A stretch of 64,000 nucleotides of DNA, taken from contig NZ_JADKRV010000004.1 in NCBI RefSeq assembly GCF_015351025.1, positions 124,001 through 188,000 of the forward strand, in the 5' to 3' direction. The number at the start of each line of letters is the position of its first letter. Positions within the stretch are counted from its first letter, which is position 1. The notes under the pieces are model-generated. The model had not been told where the DNA came from. It did not search any database and worked only from the letters and a program-made list of their open reading frames with translations. The translations under genes and the position numbers were made by a program. The stretch comes from Curtobacterium sp. VKM Ac-1376. GTDB taxonomy: Bacteria > Actinomycetota > Actinomycetes > Actinomycetales > Microbacteriaceae. Shown here in pieces: positions 16,693 through 27,837 of the stretch.

Positions 16693-16699
16693 TGCCAGC

Positions 16700-16742
16700 G
16701 CACCACGGGCCTCCAGGCAGACCGTCTGGAGGCCCGTGGTGC
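16700..16742. terminator. perfect 17-bp hairpin between convergent genes
   Basis: Arms 16700-16716 and 16726-16742 are perfectly complementary around a 9-base loop. It sits between the APC permease and the convergent hydrolase gene and can serve both. The arm includes GGGCCTCCAG, close to the repeated 12-mer at 8184, 18988 and 42212. Confidence 0.85.
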
Positions 16743-16764
16743 GTCCGCCGGGCAGCACACGTGC

Positions 16765-17487
16765 TCAGCGCAGGTCGCGCACCCAGGCCTCGACCGCGTC
16801 CGCGATCTGCTGGCGGGCATCAGCACGGCTGATGGTCGCCGTGCGGTCGCCCGGCTGGTCGCCGTAGGCGCCGAAGTCGGCGTGGTTCGCCCCCTGGATC
16901 TCGGTCATGGTCGCGGTCGACGGCAACCGGTGCCGTGCCGCGTCGACCTTGGCCGGTGTCGACAGACCGTCACGCGAACCGGAGACGCTCAGCACGTCGA
17001 TGTACGAGCGGCTGACGTCGTTCGCGCAGTAGCTGCCGAACAACAGCAGACCGTCGGCGTCCTCGGCGAGCTGGCACGCGCGGACGCCCCCGAGCGAGTG
17101 TCCACCGACCGCCCACCGCGTGACGGACGGGGCGTGCGCCTCGAACGTCGACAGCGGGCGGGTGTCGAAGAACGCGAGGTTGAGCGTGGGCTTCGTGATG
17201 ACCACGGTCGTGCCGTTCGCCACCACCTGCCGGAACGTTGCCAGGTAGGCGTACGGATCGACCTTCGCGCCCGGGATGAAGACGATCCCGACCCCGTCGG
17301 CCTGGCCGGTCGGCGTCATCACCACCGAGTCACCGGCGTCCCGCACCGCGATCCGGTCATCGCGCCAGACCTGCAGTGCCGCACCACGGGTGCCCGGCAT
17401 GACGATGTGTGCCCAGACGAGGAACACCACCGTGAGCAGCACGAGGACCGCGACGATCCACGCGGTCCACCGCAGTACTCGGTTCAT
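16765..17487 (-). CDS. membrane-anchored alpha/beta hydrolase
   Basis: A 240-residue protein with an N-terminal membrane segment (about 5-28, WIVAVLVLLTVVFLVWAHIV), after which the enzyme domain would face outside. The nucleophile elbow is GGHSLGG, IFIPGAKVDP forms the oxyanion-hole region, and GANHADFG supplies the histidine. This is the pattern of the DUF-type alpha/beta hydrolases found in Gram-positives. Substrate unknown. The ATG at 17487 has TACGGT 6 bases upstream. Confidence 0.85.
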   Translation of the reverse strand: MNRVLRWTAWIVAVLVLLTVVFLVWAHIVMPGTRGAALQVWRDDRIAVRDAGDSVVMTPTGQADGVGIVFIPGAKVDPYAYLATFRQVVANGTTVVITKPTLNLAFFDTRPLSTFEAHAPSVTRWAVGGHSLGGVRACQLAEDADGLLLFGSYCANDVSRSYIDVLSVSGSRDGLSTPAKVDAARHRLPSTATMTEIQGANHADFGAYGDQPGDRTATISRADARQQIADAVEAWVRDLR

Positions 17488-17493
17488 GGGGCC

Positions 17494-17499
17494 ACCGTA
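17494..17499 (-). promoter_or_regulatory. -10-like hexamer of the alpha/beta hydrolase gene
   Basis: TACGGT lies 6 bases before the ATG at 17487, consistent with a leaderless transcript. Confidence 0.5.
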
Positions 17500-17526
17500 C
17501 GGCGCATCCGGGCGGGCGTCATTCGC

Positions 17527-17580
17527 TTCGTGAGCTTCGTGAGCTTCGTGAGCTTCGTGAGCTTCGTGAGCTTCGTGAGC
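17527..17580. repeat. 9-bp tandem repeat, 6 perfect copies
   Basis: TTCGTGAGC repeats six times without error. The last copy runs into the left arm of the hairpin at 17577-17623, and the same sequence forms the outer arm of the hairpin at 38508, so it looks like an expanded piece of a terminator arm. Confidence 0.95.
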
Positions 17581-17623
17581 AGGAAAGGTCGGGTGCGACG
17601 TGCACACCCGACCATTCCTGCTC
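17577..17623. terminator. hairpin downstream of hxlA
   Basis: Arms 17577-17595 and 17605-17623 pair over 19 bases with one mismatch around a 9-base loop, 34 bases past the hxlA stop codon. It shares GTCGGGTGCG and the flanking TTCGTGAGCAG with the hairpin at 38508-38566. Confidence 0.8.
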
Positions 17624-17656
17624 CCGATGTCGCCCGGGGCGGGCGACCGTGACGAG

Positions 17657-18283
17657 CTACGCCGTGATGGCGGCGCGCAACTCGGCGGCGGCGGCACCGA
17701 CGTCCGAGGCGCTGTAGATGGCGCTGCCGGCGACGGCGATGCGCGCGCCCGACTCCTGCACCGAGGCGATCGAGGAGGCGTTCACGCCACCCGCGATCGA
17801 GAACGGGACACCCGACTCCTTGCCGGCGTCGAGCAGCGTCGAGAACGTGAAGCCCTCTTCCGCCTGCTCGTCGAGCCCGGCGTGGACCTCGACGAACTCG
17901 GCGCCGAGGGCGACGACCTCGCGGGCACGGGCGGCCTTGTCGGAGACGCCGATCAGGTCGACGACGATGCCCTTGCCGTGCTTCTTCGCGGCCTTGACGG
18001 CACCGACGATCGTCGAGTCCCCGGCGACACCGAGGACGGTGACCAGGTCGGCTCCGGCCGAGAAGGCGATGTCGGCCTCGAGCTCACCGGCGTCCATGGT
18101 CTTGAGGTCGGCGAACACGATCTTGTCGGGGTGCGCTTCCTTGATCGCGGTGACCGCGGACAGGCCCGCGCTCTTGATCAGGGGCGTGCCGAGCTCGAGG
18201 ACGTCGACGTGCGGCGCGGCCGCAGCGGCGAGCTCGAGGGCGGCTTCGGTGGTCAGGGTGTCCATGGCGAACTGGAGCTGCAT
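17657..18283 (-). CDS. hxlA: 3-hexulose-6-phosphate synthase
   Basis: A 208-residue enzyme that condenses formaldehyde with ribulose 5-phosphate to hexulose 6-phosphate (first step of the ribulose monophosphate pathway). It has the orotidine-decarboxylase fold: LQFAMDT at the start, LGTPLIKSAG, the catalytic VFADLKTMD (Asp-x-Lys-x-x-Asp), EVHAGLDEQAEEG and IAGGVN phosphate site. AAAGG precedes the ATG at 18283. It follows hxlB by 11 bases as one operon, ending in a hairpin. Confidence 0.92.
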   Translation of the reverse strand: MQLQFAMDTLTTEAALELAAAAAPHVDVLELGTPLIKSAGLSAVTAIKEAHPDKIVFADLKTMDAGELEADIAFSAGADLVTVLGVAGDSTIVGAVKAAKKHGKGIVVDLIGVSDKAARAREVVALGAEFVEVHAGLDEQAEEGFTFSTLLDAGKESGVPFSIAGGVNASSIASVQESGARIAVAGSAIYSASDVGAAAAELRAAITA

Positions 18284-18294
18284 GGGTGTGCCTT

Positions 18295-18858
18295 TCATTC
18301 GAGGTTGGCGTGTCGGGGCCAGAGGTCGTCGGCGGACTGCCCGCCTCGGGCCCACAGGGTGTGGAAGAGTGCGTCGCCGATCAGGGCGACGGCCTGTTCG
18401 AAGAGGCTGCCGGCGTACTGGGCCGAGGCCGTACCGGAGCGGTCGGTCTTCGTCGCGGCCGGCAGCACGATGGTGACGTCGGCCAGCTCGGCGAGCGGGG
18501 AGTCGTCGGTGGTCGAGAGCGCCACGACGGCGGCACCGACCTCGTGCGCGGTCCGCGCGGCCTGGACGATCCCGGTCGTGGTGCCCGAGCCGCTCGCGAC
18601 GAGGAGCAGGTCGCCCGGTCGGATGGCCGGGGTGGTGACCTCGCCGACGACGTGCGCGTCGAGTCCGAGGTGCATGAGCCGCATCGCGGTCATGCGGAGG
18701 GCGAGTCCGGAGCGGCCGGCGCCGTGCACGAACACCCGGTCCGCGCCCTCGATCAGGTCGACTGCGCGCTGGGCCGGAGCGTCGTCGAGGCGTGCGGCCA
18801 GTTCGCCGACCTCGCGGACGACCAGGTCGAGCGCTGCGGAGACGGTGGGTTCTGCCAT
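18295..18858 (-). CDS. hxlB: 6-phospho-3-hexuloisomerase
   Basis: A 187-residue SIS-domain isomerase that turns hexulose 6-phosphate into fructose 6-phosphate. The sugar-phosphate site is VHGAGRSGLALRMTAMRLMHLG, with VASGSGTTTGIV as the second loop and AQYAGSLFEQAVALIGDAL in the C-terminal helix. Paired with hxlA it forms the full formaldehyde-fixing module. In a non-methylotroph this usually means formaldehyde detoxification or use of C1 released by plant methanol, or making pentose phosphates in reverse. A LuxR-type regulator is divergent, 111 bases away. Confidence 0.92.
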   Translation of the reverse strand: MAEPTVSAALDLVVREVGELAARLDDAPAQRAVDLIEGADRVFVHGAGRSGLALRMTAMRLMHLGLDAHVVGEVTTPAIRPGDLLLVASGSGTTTGIVQAARTAHEVGAAVVALSTTDDSPLAELADVTIVLPAATKTDRSGTASAQYAGSLFEQAVALIGDALFHTLWARGGQSADDLWPRHANLE

Positions 18859-18912
18859 GCCCTCGATCCTTCCGTCGCGGGGACGGCTGCGCCGCTACCC
18901 GCCCCGGCGGGC

Positions 18913-18952
18913 GTCCCACCCCATCGGGTGGGCCTGCCCGCACGGGTGGGAC
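18913..18952. promoter_or_regulatory. inverted repeat between hxlB and its divergent regulator
   Basis: GTCCCACCC (18913-18921) and GGGTGGGAC (18944-18952) are exact inverse copies, 22 bases apart, lying between the two start codons and just upstream of the regulator's -10. A candidate operator controlling both directions. Confidence 0.5.
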
Positions 18953-18955
18953 GGG

Positions 18956-18961
18956 TAGGTT
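18956..18961 (+). promoter_or_regulatory. -10-like hexamer of the LuxR-type regulator
   Basis: TAGGTT lies 8 bases before the ATG at 18970, directly after the inverted repeat. Confidence 0.45.
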
Positions 18962-18969
18962 CGGCTTCC

Positions 18970-19815
18970 ATGGACGCACCAGCAGCTGGCCTGGAGGCCC
19001 GGGGCGGCTCCGCCAGTCGACGTGCGGCCGCGGAGCACGCCCGGACCGTCGCCGAGCAGGCGGACCGCCATGCCCTCACCCTGGAGTCGGTGCTCGCCGT
19101 GCTCCGATCGCCGCGGGTGACCGACGCCGCCGCCCGTGCCGAGGCCGTCGAGATCGCCTCCGCCGCGCTCGTCGACCTGCGGACCGTGACCGACCAGCAG
19201 CGGACCACCCTGCTCGAGCCCGTCGCCGGCGCGTTCTCGCGGCTGCGCGCGGACCTCCGCCCCCTCGTGCGCTTCGGGGACCTGGACGTGCAGTTCATCG
19301 AACCGCCCGCCACCGGTCGCGCGCTGCCCGGTGACGTCGCGCACGCGGCACGCGCGATCGTCCGGACCGCCGTGCTCGCCCTGGTCGACGACGGCGCGGC
19401 CAAGCGGGTGCGGATCCAGTGGGACTGCGACGGCCGGAACCTGCTCATGCAGCTCCGCGACGACGGCTCCGGCACCCTCGACGTGCACGACGACGCCGTG
19501 CGGCCGATCGCGGAGCGCGTCGTCACCCTCGACGGCCGCGTCCAGGTGTCGAGCACCCCGGGCTGGGGCTCGGTCCTCGACATCTCGCTGCCGCTCGACC
19601 CCCGCCCGACCGACGTGGACCCGGTCGACGACGGCGACCTGACCCCGCGGGAGCGCGACGTGCTGCGGCTCGTGGCGACGGGCGTCGGCAACCGGGAGAT
19701 CGCCGAGGGCCTCGGGATCAGCGTGAACACCGTGAAGTACCACGTGGCGAACCTGCTGCGGAAGCACGGTGCCCGGACCCGGGCGGAGCTCGCGGCCTTT
19801 AGTTCCCGGACGTGA
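18970..19815 (+). CDS. LuxR-type regulator with a degenerate histidine-kinase-like ATPase domain
   Basis: A 281-residue protein with no receiver domain. Residues ~50-215 resemble a sensor-kinase core: a helical region, then RIQWDCDGRNLLMQLRDDGSG (G1-type box) and VSSTPGWGSVLDISLPL (G2-type box). The expected N-box asparagine is not seen (HAARAIVRTAVLALV), and no phospho-accepting His motif stands out. The C-terminal LuxR helix-turn-helix is LTPRERDVLRLVATGVGNRE through VNTVKYHVANLLRKH. It is divergent from hxlAB and probably controls it. Its 3' end overlaps kdpE by 17 bases on the opposite strand. The N-terminal GLEARG is encoded by a 12-mer repeated elsewhere. Confidence 0.82.
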   Translation: MDAPAAGLEARGGSASRRAAAEHARTVAEQADRHALTLESVLAVLRSPRVTDAAARAEAVEIASAALVDLRTVTDQQRTTLLEPVAGAFSRLRADLRPLVRFGDLDVQFIEPPATGRALPGDVAHAARAIVRTAVLALVDDGAAKRVRIQWDCDGRNLLMQLRDDGSGTLDVHDDAVRPIAERVVTLDGRVQVSSTPGWGSVLDISLPLDPRPTDVDPVDDGDLTPRERDVLRLVATGVGNREIAEGLGISVNTVKYHVANLLRKHGARTRAELAAFSSRT

Positions 19816-20493
19816 CCCCGGCCGGCGTGAAGCGGTAGCCCATGCCGGACTCGGTGACCAGGTACCGCGGGTGCGCCGGGTCGGGCTCGAGCTTCCGCCG
19901 CAGCTGGGCCATGTAGAGCCGCAGGTACCCGGAGTCGTTGCCGTGCGTCGGACCCCAGACCTCGGTCAGGAGCATCTCGCGGGTCATCAGTCGGTCGGGG
20001 TTCGTGACCAGGACCTCGAGCAGCCGCCACTCGGTGGGCGTGAGACGGATCGCGGGCCCCTCGGCCGGTGTGACCTGCTTCGCGACCAGGTCCACGAGCA
20101 GCGGTCCGATCGCGATCGTCGGGGTCTCCTCCGACGCCACCACCCGCCGCCGTCCGAGTGCCCGCAGCCGGGCGAGGAGCTCATCCATCTGGAACGGCTT
20201 CGTCACGTAGTCGTCGGCACCGGCGTCGAGCGCGTCGACCTTGTCCGACGAGTCGGTCCGGCCGGAGAGCACGAGGACCGGCACCTGCGACCAGGCGCGG
20301 ACGCCCTCGAGCACGCCGATGCCGTCGAGCCGGGGCATGCCGAGGTCGAGCAGGACGAGGTCCGGGCGCTCCGTGATGACGGCGTCGATCGCCTCGCGCC
20401 CGTCCCGCGCCGTCACGACGTCGTACCCGCGCGCCGAGAGCGTCACCGAGAGCGCGCGGACGAGCTGCGCGTCGTCGTCAGCGATCAGGACCT

Positions 20494-20497
<4 letters not shown>
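19799..20497 (-). CDS. kdpE: KdpE response regulator
   Basis: A 232-residue OmpR-family regulator. The receiver has the acidic pocket ADDD (6-9), phospho-acceptor Asp51 (LVLLDLGMP) and Lys in VTKPF; the C-terminal winged helix has LTPTEWRLLEVLVTNPDRLM and the ARYxV-like ending YLVTESGMGYRF. With KdpD it would switch on kdpFABC under potassium limitation. Its ATG overlaps the kdpD stop (ATGA). Confidence 0.95.
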
Positions 20498-22986
<2,489 letters not shown>

Positions 22987-23022
22987 GTGCCCATCCTCTC
23001 GCGTGCGGGGGTCGGCGCGGGG

Positions 23023-23092
23023 GCTGCGCACAACCAAAGTGACCTCGCGCCGCGCGATTCCGCGGTTCCGCGCGACCTCGGTTGTGCGCAGC
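23023..23092. terminator. hairpin between kdpC and kdpD
   Basis: GCTGCGCACAACC (23023-23035) and its exact inverse (23080-23092) enclose 44 bases with further G+C-rich self-complementarity. It could reduce read-through from the pump genes into the sensor genes. Confidence 0.55.
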
Positions 23093-23116
23093 GCACTCGC
23101 GCCGGGTCACCCACGC

Positions 23117-23716
23117 TCAGGACGCCTTCGCCAGCGCCAGGTTCAGCGCGAGCACGTTCACCACGGGCTCACCGAGGAACCCGAGCTGCCGCGACTCGGT
23201 GTGCGACTGCACGAGCGCCCGCACCGTGTCCTCTGACAACCCCCGCGCCGACGCCACACGGGCCACCTGCTGGAGCGCGTACGAGGGGCTGATGTCCGGG
23301 TCGAGCCCCGAACCCGACGCCGTGACCGCGTCCGCCGGCACCTGCGCGGCGGAGACCCCGTCGGCCTTCGCCAGGGCAGCACGACGCTCCTCGACGGCCT
23401 TGAGCAGGTCGGCGTTGTTCGGTCCGAGGTTCGAGCCGGAGGACGCTCCCGCGTCGTAGCCGTCCCCGGCGGCGGACGGCCGCGACTGGAACCAGCGGTC
23501 GGCCTGCTTCCCCGTGAAGGACTGCCCGATCAACGAGGAACCGACGACCTTGCCGGACGAGTCCGTGGCCATCGAGCCGTTGGCCTGGTCGTGGAACGCC
23601 GCCTGGCCGACACCCCACACGGCGAGCGGGTACCCGACGCCCAGGACGACGGTGGCGAGGAGGGTGAGGCGGATGGCCACACCGGCGGAACGGAAGGTGG
23701 AACGTGCAGATGCCAT
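23117..23716 (-). CDS. kdpC: potassium-transporting ATPase subunit C
   Basis: A 199-residue KdpC. One N-terminal membrane helix (about 14-36) is followed by the conserved GSSLIGQSF, WFQSRPSAAGDGYDAG and SNLGPNNADLL, with SGSGLDPDISPSYALQQVARVA and the ending VNVLALNLAL. It stabilises the KdpB nucleotide site. It is 2 bases from kdpB. Confidence 0.95.
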   Translation of the reverse strand: MASARSTFRSAGVAIRLTLLATVVLGVGYPLAVWGVGQAAFHDQANGSMATDSSGKVVGSSLIGQSFTGKQADRWFQSRPSAAGDGYDAGASSGSNLGPNNADLLKAVEERRAALAKADGVSAAQVPADAVTASGSGLDPDISPSYALQQVARVASARGLSEDTVRALVQSHTESRQLGFLGEPVVNVLALNLALAKAS

Positions 23717-23718
23717 GA

Positions 23719-25818
23719 CTAGAACCCCGGGATGAGACCGACCACGAGGTCGATCAGTTTGATGCCGATGAAGGGGACGACCACGCCGCCGAGCCCGTAG
23801 ACGAGCAGGTTGCGGCCGAGGATCGACGACGCTGACGCCGCGCGGTACTTGACGCCACGCAGGGACAGCGGGATGAGCGCCACGATGACGAGCGCGTTGA
23901 AGACGACCGCCGACAGGATCGCGGACGACGGGCTGTGCAGGCCCATGATGTTGAGCGCCGCGAGCCCGGGGAACGCGAGCTGGAACATCGCCGGGATGAT
24001 CGCGAAGTACTTCGCGACGTCGTTGGCGATGGAGAAGGTGGTCAGGGCACCGCGGGTGATGAGCAGCTGCTTGCCGATGCGGACGACGTCGATGAGCTTG
24101 GTCGGGTCGGAGTCGAGGTCGACCATGTTGCCCGCCTCCTTCGCCGCCGTCGTGCCGGTGTTCATCGCGACACCGACGTCCGCCTGTGCCAGGGCCGGGG
24201 CGTCGTTGGTGCCGTCACCGGTCATGGCGACGAGGTTGCCGCCCTCCTGCTCGCGCTTGATGTACGCGAGCTTGTCCTCCGGCGTGGCCTCGGCGAGGAA
24301 GTCGTCGACGCCGGCCTCGTGGGCGATGGCGGCAGCGGTGCGGGGGTTGTCGCCGGTGATCATCACCGTGCGGATGCCCATCGACCGGAGCTCGGCGAAC
24401 CGCGACGCCATGCCGTCCTTGACGACGTCCTTCAGGTGCACGACACCGAGCAGGGTGACCGCGCCGGTGGGCGAGCGGCGACCGACGACGAGCGGGGTGC
24501 CACCCTGGTCGGAGATCTCCGCGACGGTCGCGTCGATCACGGCTACCAAACCGGCATCGGGGGTGTCTGCCCAGGCCAGTACCGCCGCAGCGGCACCCTT
24601 CCGGATCTGCGACCCGTCCGGCAGGTCCAGACCGGACATGCGCGTCTGCGCCGTGAACGGCACCTCGACGGCGCCGTCCGGCAATGCCGGCGTCACCCCT
24701 GCGTCAGCAGCGAGCGACACGATCGAGCGACCTTCTGGCGTCCCGTCGGCGGCGCTCGACAGCGCGGCGGCCTCCATCAGCGAGGCCTCGCTCACTCCCG
24801 GCACCGGCACCACGCGGGACGCCCGGCGGTTGCCGTACGTGATCGTCCCGGTCTTGTCGAGCAGCAGCGTGGTGATGTCGCCGGCGGCCTCGACCGCGCG
24901 GCCCGACATCGCGAGCACGTTGTGCTGCACGAGCCGGTCCATGCCGGCGATGCCGATCGCGGAGAGCAGGGCCCCGATGGTGGTCGGGATGAGGCAGACG
25001 AGCAGGGCGATGAGGACCGGCACGCTGACCGTCGCGCCGACGAGCCCCGCGATGGGCTGCATCGTCAGGCAGACGATCACGAAGACGATCGACAACGAGG
25101 CGAGCAGGATGTTCAGCGCGATCTCGTTCGGCGTCTTCTGCCGGGCGGCGCCCTCGACGAGCCGGATCATCCGGTCGATGAAGGTCTCACCCGGGGTGGA
25201 GGTGATGCGGACCACGACGCGGTCCGACAGCACGCGGGTGCCACCGGTGACGGCACTGCGGTCGCCACCGGACTCGCGGATGACCGGTGCGGACTCACCC
25301 GTGACGGCCGACTCGTCGACGGAGGCGATGCCGTCGATGACGTCCCCGTCACCCGGGATGACCTCGCCGGCGACCACGACCACCACGTCGCCCTTGGCCA
25401 GGTCGACCGATGCGACCTCCTCGGTCTCGTTGCCGACCGCTGCAGCGTCGGCCTGGTCGTAGCGGAGCACCCGTCGGGCGCTCGTGGTCGACCGGGTCTT
25501 CCGCAGCGTGTCCGCCTGCGCCTTGCCCCGACCCTCGGCCACCGACTCCGCCAGGTTCGCGAAGACGACGGTCAGCCACAGCCAGACGGCGATGGCGATC
25601 GCGAACGCGGACGGCTCGACGACGGCGGCCGCCGTCGTCAGCGCCGCGCCGACCTCGACGATGAACATGACGGGGTTCCGCCACATGAGTCGCGGATCGA
25701 GTTTCCGCAGGGCGCCCGGGAGGCCCGCCACCAGCTGGCGGGGTCCGAATGCGGACGAGCGGGTGGCCGGTTCCACGGCGGTGCGCGGCTCCGACTCCAT
25801 GGTCACGGGGGCGGTCAT
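23719..25818 (-). CDS. kdpB: potassium-transporting P-type ATPase subunit B
   Basis: The 699-residue catalytic subunit. The phosphorylation site is [14 protein letters not shown] with Asp321; the actuator motif is [19 protein letters not shown], the membrane proline motif is [14 protein letters not shown], and the hinge is [17 protein letters not shown]. The N-domain lies between. The ATG overlaps the kdpA stop codon (ATGA). Length and all motifs are normal. Confidence 0.97.
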   Translation of the reverse strand: MTAPVTMESEPRTAVEPATRSSAFGPRQLVAGLPGALRKLDPRLMWRNPVMFIVEVGAALTTAAAVVEPSAFAIAIAVWLWLTVVFANLAESVAEGRGKAQADTLRKTRSTTSARRVLRYDQADAAAVGNETEEVASVDLAKGDVVVVVAGEVIPGDGDVIDGIASVDESAVTGESAPVIRESGGDRSAVTGGTRVLSDRVVVRITSTPGETFIDRMIRLVEGAARQKTPNEIALNILLASLSIVFVIVCLTMQPIAGLVGATVSVPVLIALLVCLIPTTIGALLSAIGIAGMDRLVQHNVLAMSGRAVEAAGDITTLLLDKTGTITYGNRRASRVVPVPGVSEASLMEAAALSSAADGTPEGRSIVSLAADAGVTPALPDGAVEVPFTAQTRMSGLDLPDGSQIRKGAAAAVLAWADTPDAGLVAVIDATVAEISDQGGTPLVVGRRSPTGAVTLLGVVHLKDVVKDGMASRFAELRSMGIRTVMITGDNPRTAAAIAHEAGVDDFLAEATPEDKLAYIKREQEGGNLVAMTGDGTNDAPALAQADVGVAMNTGTTAAKEAGNMVDLDSDPTKLIDVVRIGKQLLITRGALTTFSIANDVAKYFAIIPAMFQLAFPGLAALNIMGLHSPSSAILSAVVFNALVIVALIPLSLRGVKYRAASASSILGRNLLVYGLGGVVVPFIGIKLIDLVVGLIPGF

Positions 25819-27497
25819 GACAGTCCTTCTGGGAGCGGACCCAGTGCGAGCACCGGGAAGTAGGTGAGTGCGGTGACGATGACGGCGACGCCGCCGAGCA
25901 GCCCGATGAAGAGCGGGCGGTGGGTGGGCAGCGTGCCGGCGGTCTCCGGCACCCGGTCCTGGGCTGCGAGGGACCCGGCGAGCGCCAGGACGAACACCAT
26001 CGGCAGGAAGCGGCCGAGCAGCATCACGACACCGAGCGAGGAGTTCATCCACGTGGTGTTCGCGGTGAGCCCACCGAAGGCCGAACCGTTGTTGTTCGCG
26101 CCCGAGGTGAAGGCGTAGAGCAACTCGGAGAGCCCGTGGTTGCCGGGGTTGAAGATCGACGTCCCGAGCACCTGTTCGCGGACCCCGGGGATCACGAGCG
26201 AGAGCCCGGTGGCCAGGAGCACGAGCGTCGGCGTGACGAGGATGTACAGCGCCGCGAAGGTCATCTCCTTGGCGCGGATCTTCTTGCCGAGGTACTCCGG
26301 GGTGCGACCGACGAGCAAGCCGCCGATGAACACCGTGATGACGGCGAGCACGAGCATGCCGTACAGGCCGGAGCCGACGCCGCCGGGGGTGACCTCGCCG
26401 AGCATCATGTTGACGAGCGCCATCATCCCGCCGATCGGGGTGTAGCTGTCGTGCATCGCGTTGACGGCGCCGGTGGACGTCGAAGTGGTCGCGGTCGAGA
26501 AGAGCGTCGAACCGAGGATGCCGAAGCGGCTCTCCTTGCCCTCCATCGCGGCCCCGGCCGCCTGGGTGGCGACACCGGCCCCGCCGAGCTCGGCGATCGA
26601 CATCACGGACAGCGACACGAGGAAGATCGCGCCCATCACGGCGAGGATCGCGGAGCCCTGGCGGTCGTCACCGACGAGCCGTCCGAAGGTGCGCGGCAGC
26701 GAGAACGGGATGACGAGCATCAGGAAGACCTCGACGAGGTTCGTCCACGCCTGCGGGTTCTCGAACGGGTGCGCCGAGTTCGCGTTGAAGTAACCGCCAC
26801 CGTTCGTGCCGAGTTCCTTGATCGCCTCCTGCGAGGCGACGAACCCGTCGGGGATGTGCTGGGTGCCACCGATCAGCGTGGTGACGTCGGTGCCGCTCCC
26901 CCACGACTGGACGACCCCGCCGGCGACGAGCACGATCGCGAAGACGAACGCCCCCGGCAGCAGCAGCCGGCCGAGTCCACGGACGATGTCCACCCACACG
27001 TTGCCGAGCGTGCCGGACTTGCGGCGGGCGAACCCGCGCACCAGCGCCACGGCGACCGACAGGCCGACGGCGGCGGACAGGAAGTTCTGCACCGCGAGTC
27101 CGGCCATCTGCACCGTGTAGCCGACGGTGACCTCGGGCGAGTAGGACTGCCAGTTCGTGTTCGCGACGAACGACGCCGCGGTGTTGAACGCGAGCGAGGG
27201 CCCGACCGCCGGGAGTCCGAGGTCGCCGGGCAGGACGACCTGGATGCGCTGCAGCAGGTAGACGAGCAGGAGTCCGACGACGCTGAAGAGCAGCACGCCC
27301 CGCAGGTAGACGGGCCAGGACTGTTCGGCGTCGGGGTCGACCCCGATCAGCCGGTACACCCCGCGCTCGACCCGGTTGTGCCGGACGGGTGTGAAGACCT
27401 TCGCCATCCAGTCACCGACCGGGCGGTAGGCGACGACGAGCAGCAGGACGAGCGTGGCGACCTGGGCGATGCCCGCCCAGACATCCGCGGCGCCCAC
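25815..27497 (-). CDS. kdpA: potassium-transporting ATPase subunit A
   Basis: The 560-residue channel-like subunit that selects potassium. Selectivity-loop regions are visible as [38 protein letters not shown] and [15 protein letters not shown]. About ten membrane helices. The GTG start shares a base with the TAG stop of kdpF, showing tight coupling. Confidence 0.97.
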   Translation of the reverse strand: MGAADVWAGIAQVATLVLLLVVAYRPVGDWMAKVFTPVRHNRVERGVYRLIGVDPDAEQSWPVYLRGVLLFSVVGLLLVYLLQRIQVVLPGDLGLPAVGPSLAFNTAASFVANTNWQSYSPEVTVGYTVQMAGLAVQNFLSAAVGLSVAVALVRGFARRKSGTLGNVWVDIVRGLGRLLLPGAFVFAIVLVAGGVVQSWGSGTDVTTLIGGTQHIPDGFVASQEAIKELGTNGGGYFNANSAHPFENPQAWTNLVEVFLMLVIPFSLPRTFGRLVGDDRQGSAILAVMGAIFLVSLSVMSIAELGGAGVATQAAGAAMEGKESRFGILGSTLFSTATTSTSTGAVNAMHDSYTPIGGMMALVNMMLGEVTPGGVGSGLYGMLVLAVITVFIGGLLVGRTPEYLGKKIRAKEMTFAALYILVTPTLVLLATGLSLVIPGVREQVLGTSIFNPGNHGLSELLYAFTSGANNNGSAFGGLTANTTWMNSSLGVVMLLGRFLPMVFVLALAGSLAAQDRVPETAGTLPTHRPLFIGLLGGVAVIVTALTYFPVLALGPLPEGLS

Positions 27498-27586
27498 TAG
27501 AAGCGCTCCGGACGCACGAGCGCCCAGACGAGGTACACGACTGCGGCGACACCGAGGACGGCGGCCGCGATGGTGATGCCGATCAC
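27497..27586 (-). CDS. kdpF: potassium-transporting ATPase subunit F
   Basis: A 29-residue single-helix peptide ([20 protein letters not shown] then ALVRPERF). The ending PERF is the family signature. Start is GTG at 27586, and this GTG overlaps the TGA of the small ORF before it. KdpF stabilises the KdpABC complex. Confidence 0.93.
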   Translation of the reverse strand: MIGITIAAAVLGVAAVVYLVWALVRPERF

Positions 27587-27666
27587 AGCCGTTCCACCCC
27601 CTTGGCGATCAGTGTCAACACGCCGAACACGGCGAGGACACCGGCGACGACGAACACGTCGAACAC
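27583..27666 (-). CDS. small membrane protein preceding kdpF (27 aa)
   Basis: A 27-codon frame starting at GTG 27666 and reading [18 protein letters not shown] then LIAKGVERL. It is one hydrophobic helix with a basic end, much like kdpF in design but different in sequence. GGAG lies 6 bases before the GTG, and its TGA overlaps the kdpF GTG. Size, ribosome binding site and coupling argue that it is a real first gene of the kdp operon. I recall similar unannotated peptides ahead of kdpF in related genera, without being able to confirm. Function unknown; a Kdp accessory subunit is plausible. Confidence 0.7.
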   Translation of the reverse strand: MFDVFVVAGVLAVFGVLTLIAKGVERL

Positions 27667-27713
27667 GAGGGACTCCAGAAGGTCTGCGGTGTCCGCGCCG
27701 AGTGACGCGGACC

Positions 27714-27731
27714 GGCACCACTTGTGGTGCC
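27714..27731. promoter_or_regulatory. 18-bp palindrome upstream of the kdp operon
   Basis: GGCACCACTTGTGGTGCC has perfect 8-base arms around TT, 48 bases before the first kdp start codon. It may be an operator or a hairpin in the leader. The rest of the gap (27667-27837) shows no clear KdpE site. Confidence 0.45.
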
Positions 27732-27837
27732 GAACTGATGCTGGGTCCTGCGCCGCGCCTCCAGACCGGTCCTAACGGATCCCTGACGCCGCCCTGGCGG
27801 ACGCATGCACGCTCCTAACGCGCGTGACCGAGGCGGC

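Noticed and set aside
17527-17580. CRISPR-like array
   Set aside because: The 9-base units are perfectly tandem with no spacers, and there are no cas genes.
27667-27837. ydaO-type (c-di-AMP) riboswitch upstream of kdp
   Set aside because: The gap is too short and shows only one simple palindrome, not the multi-stem conserved core.
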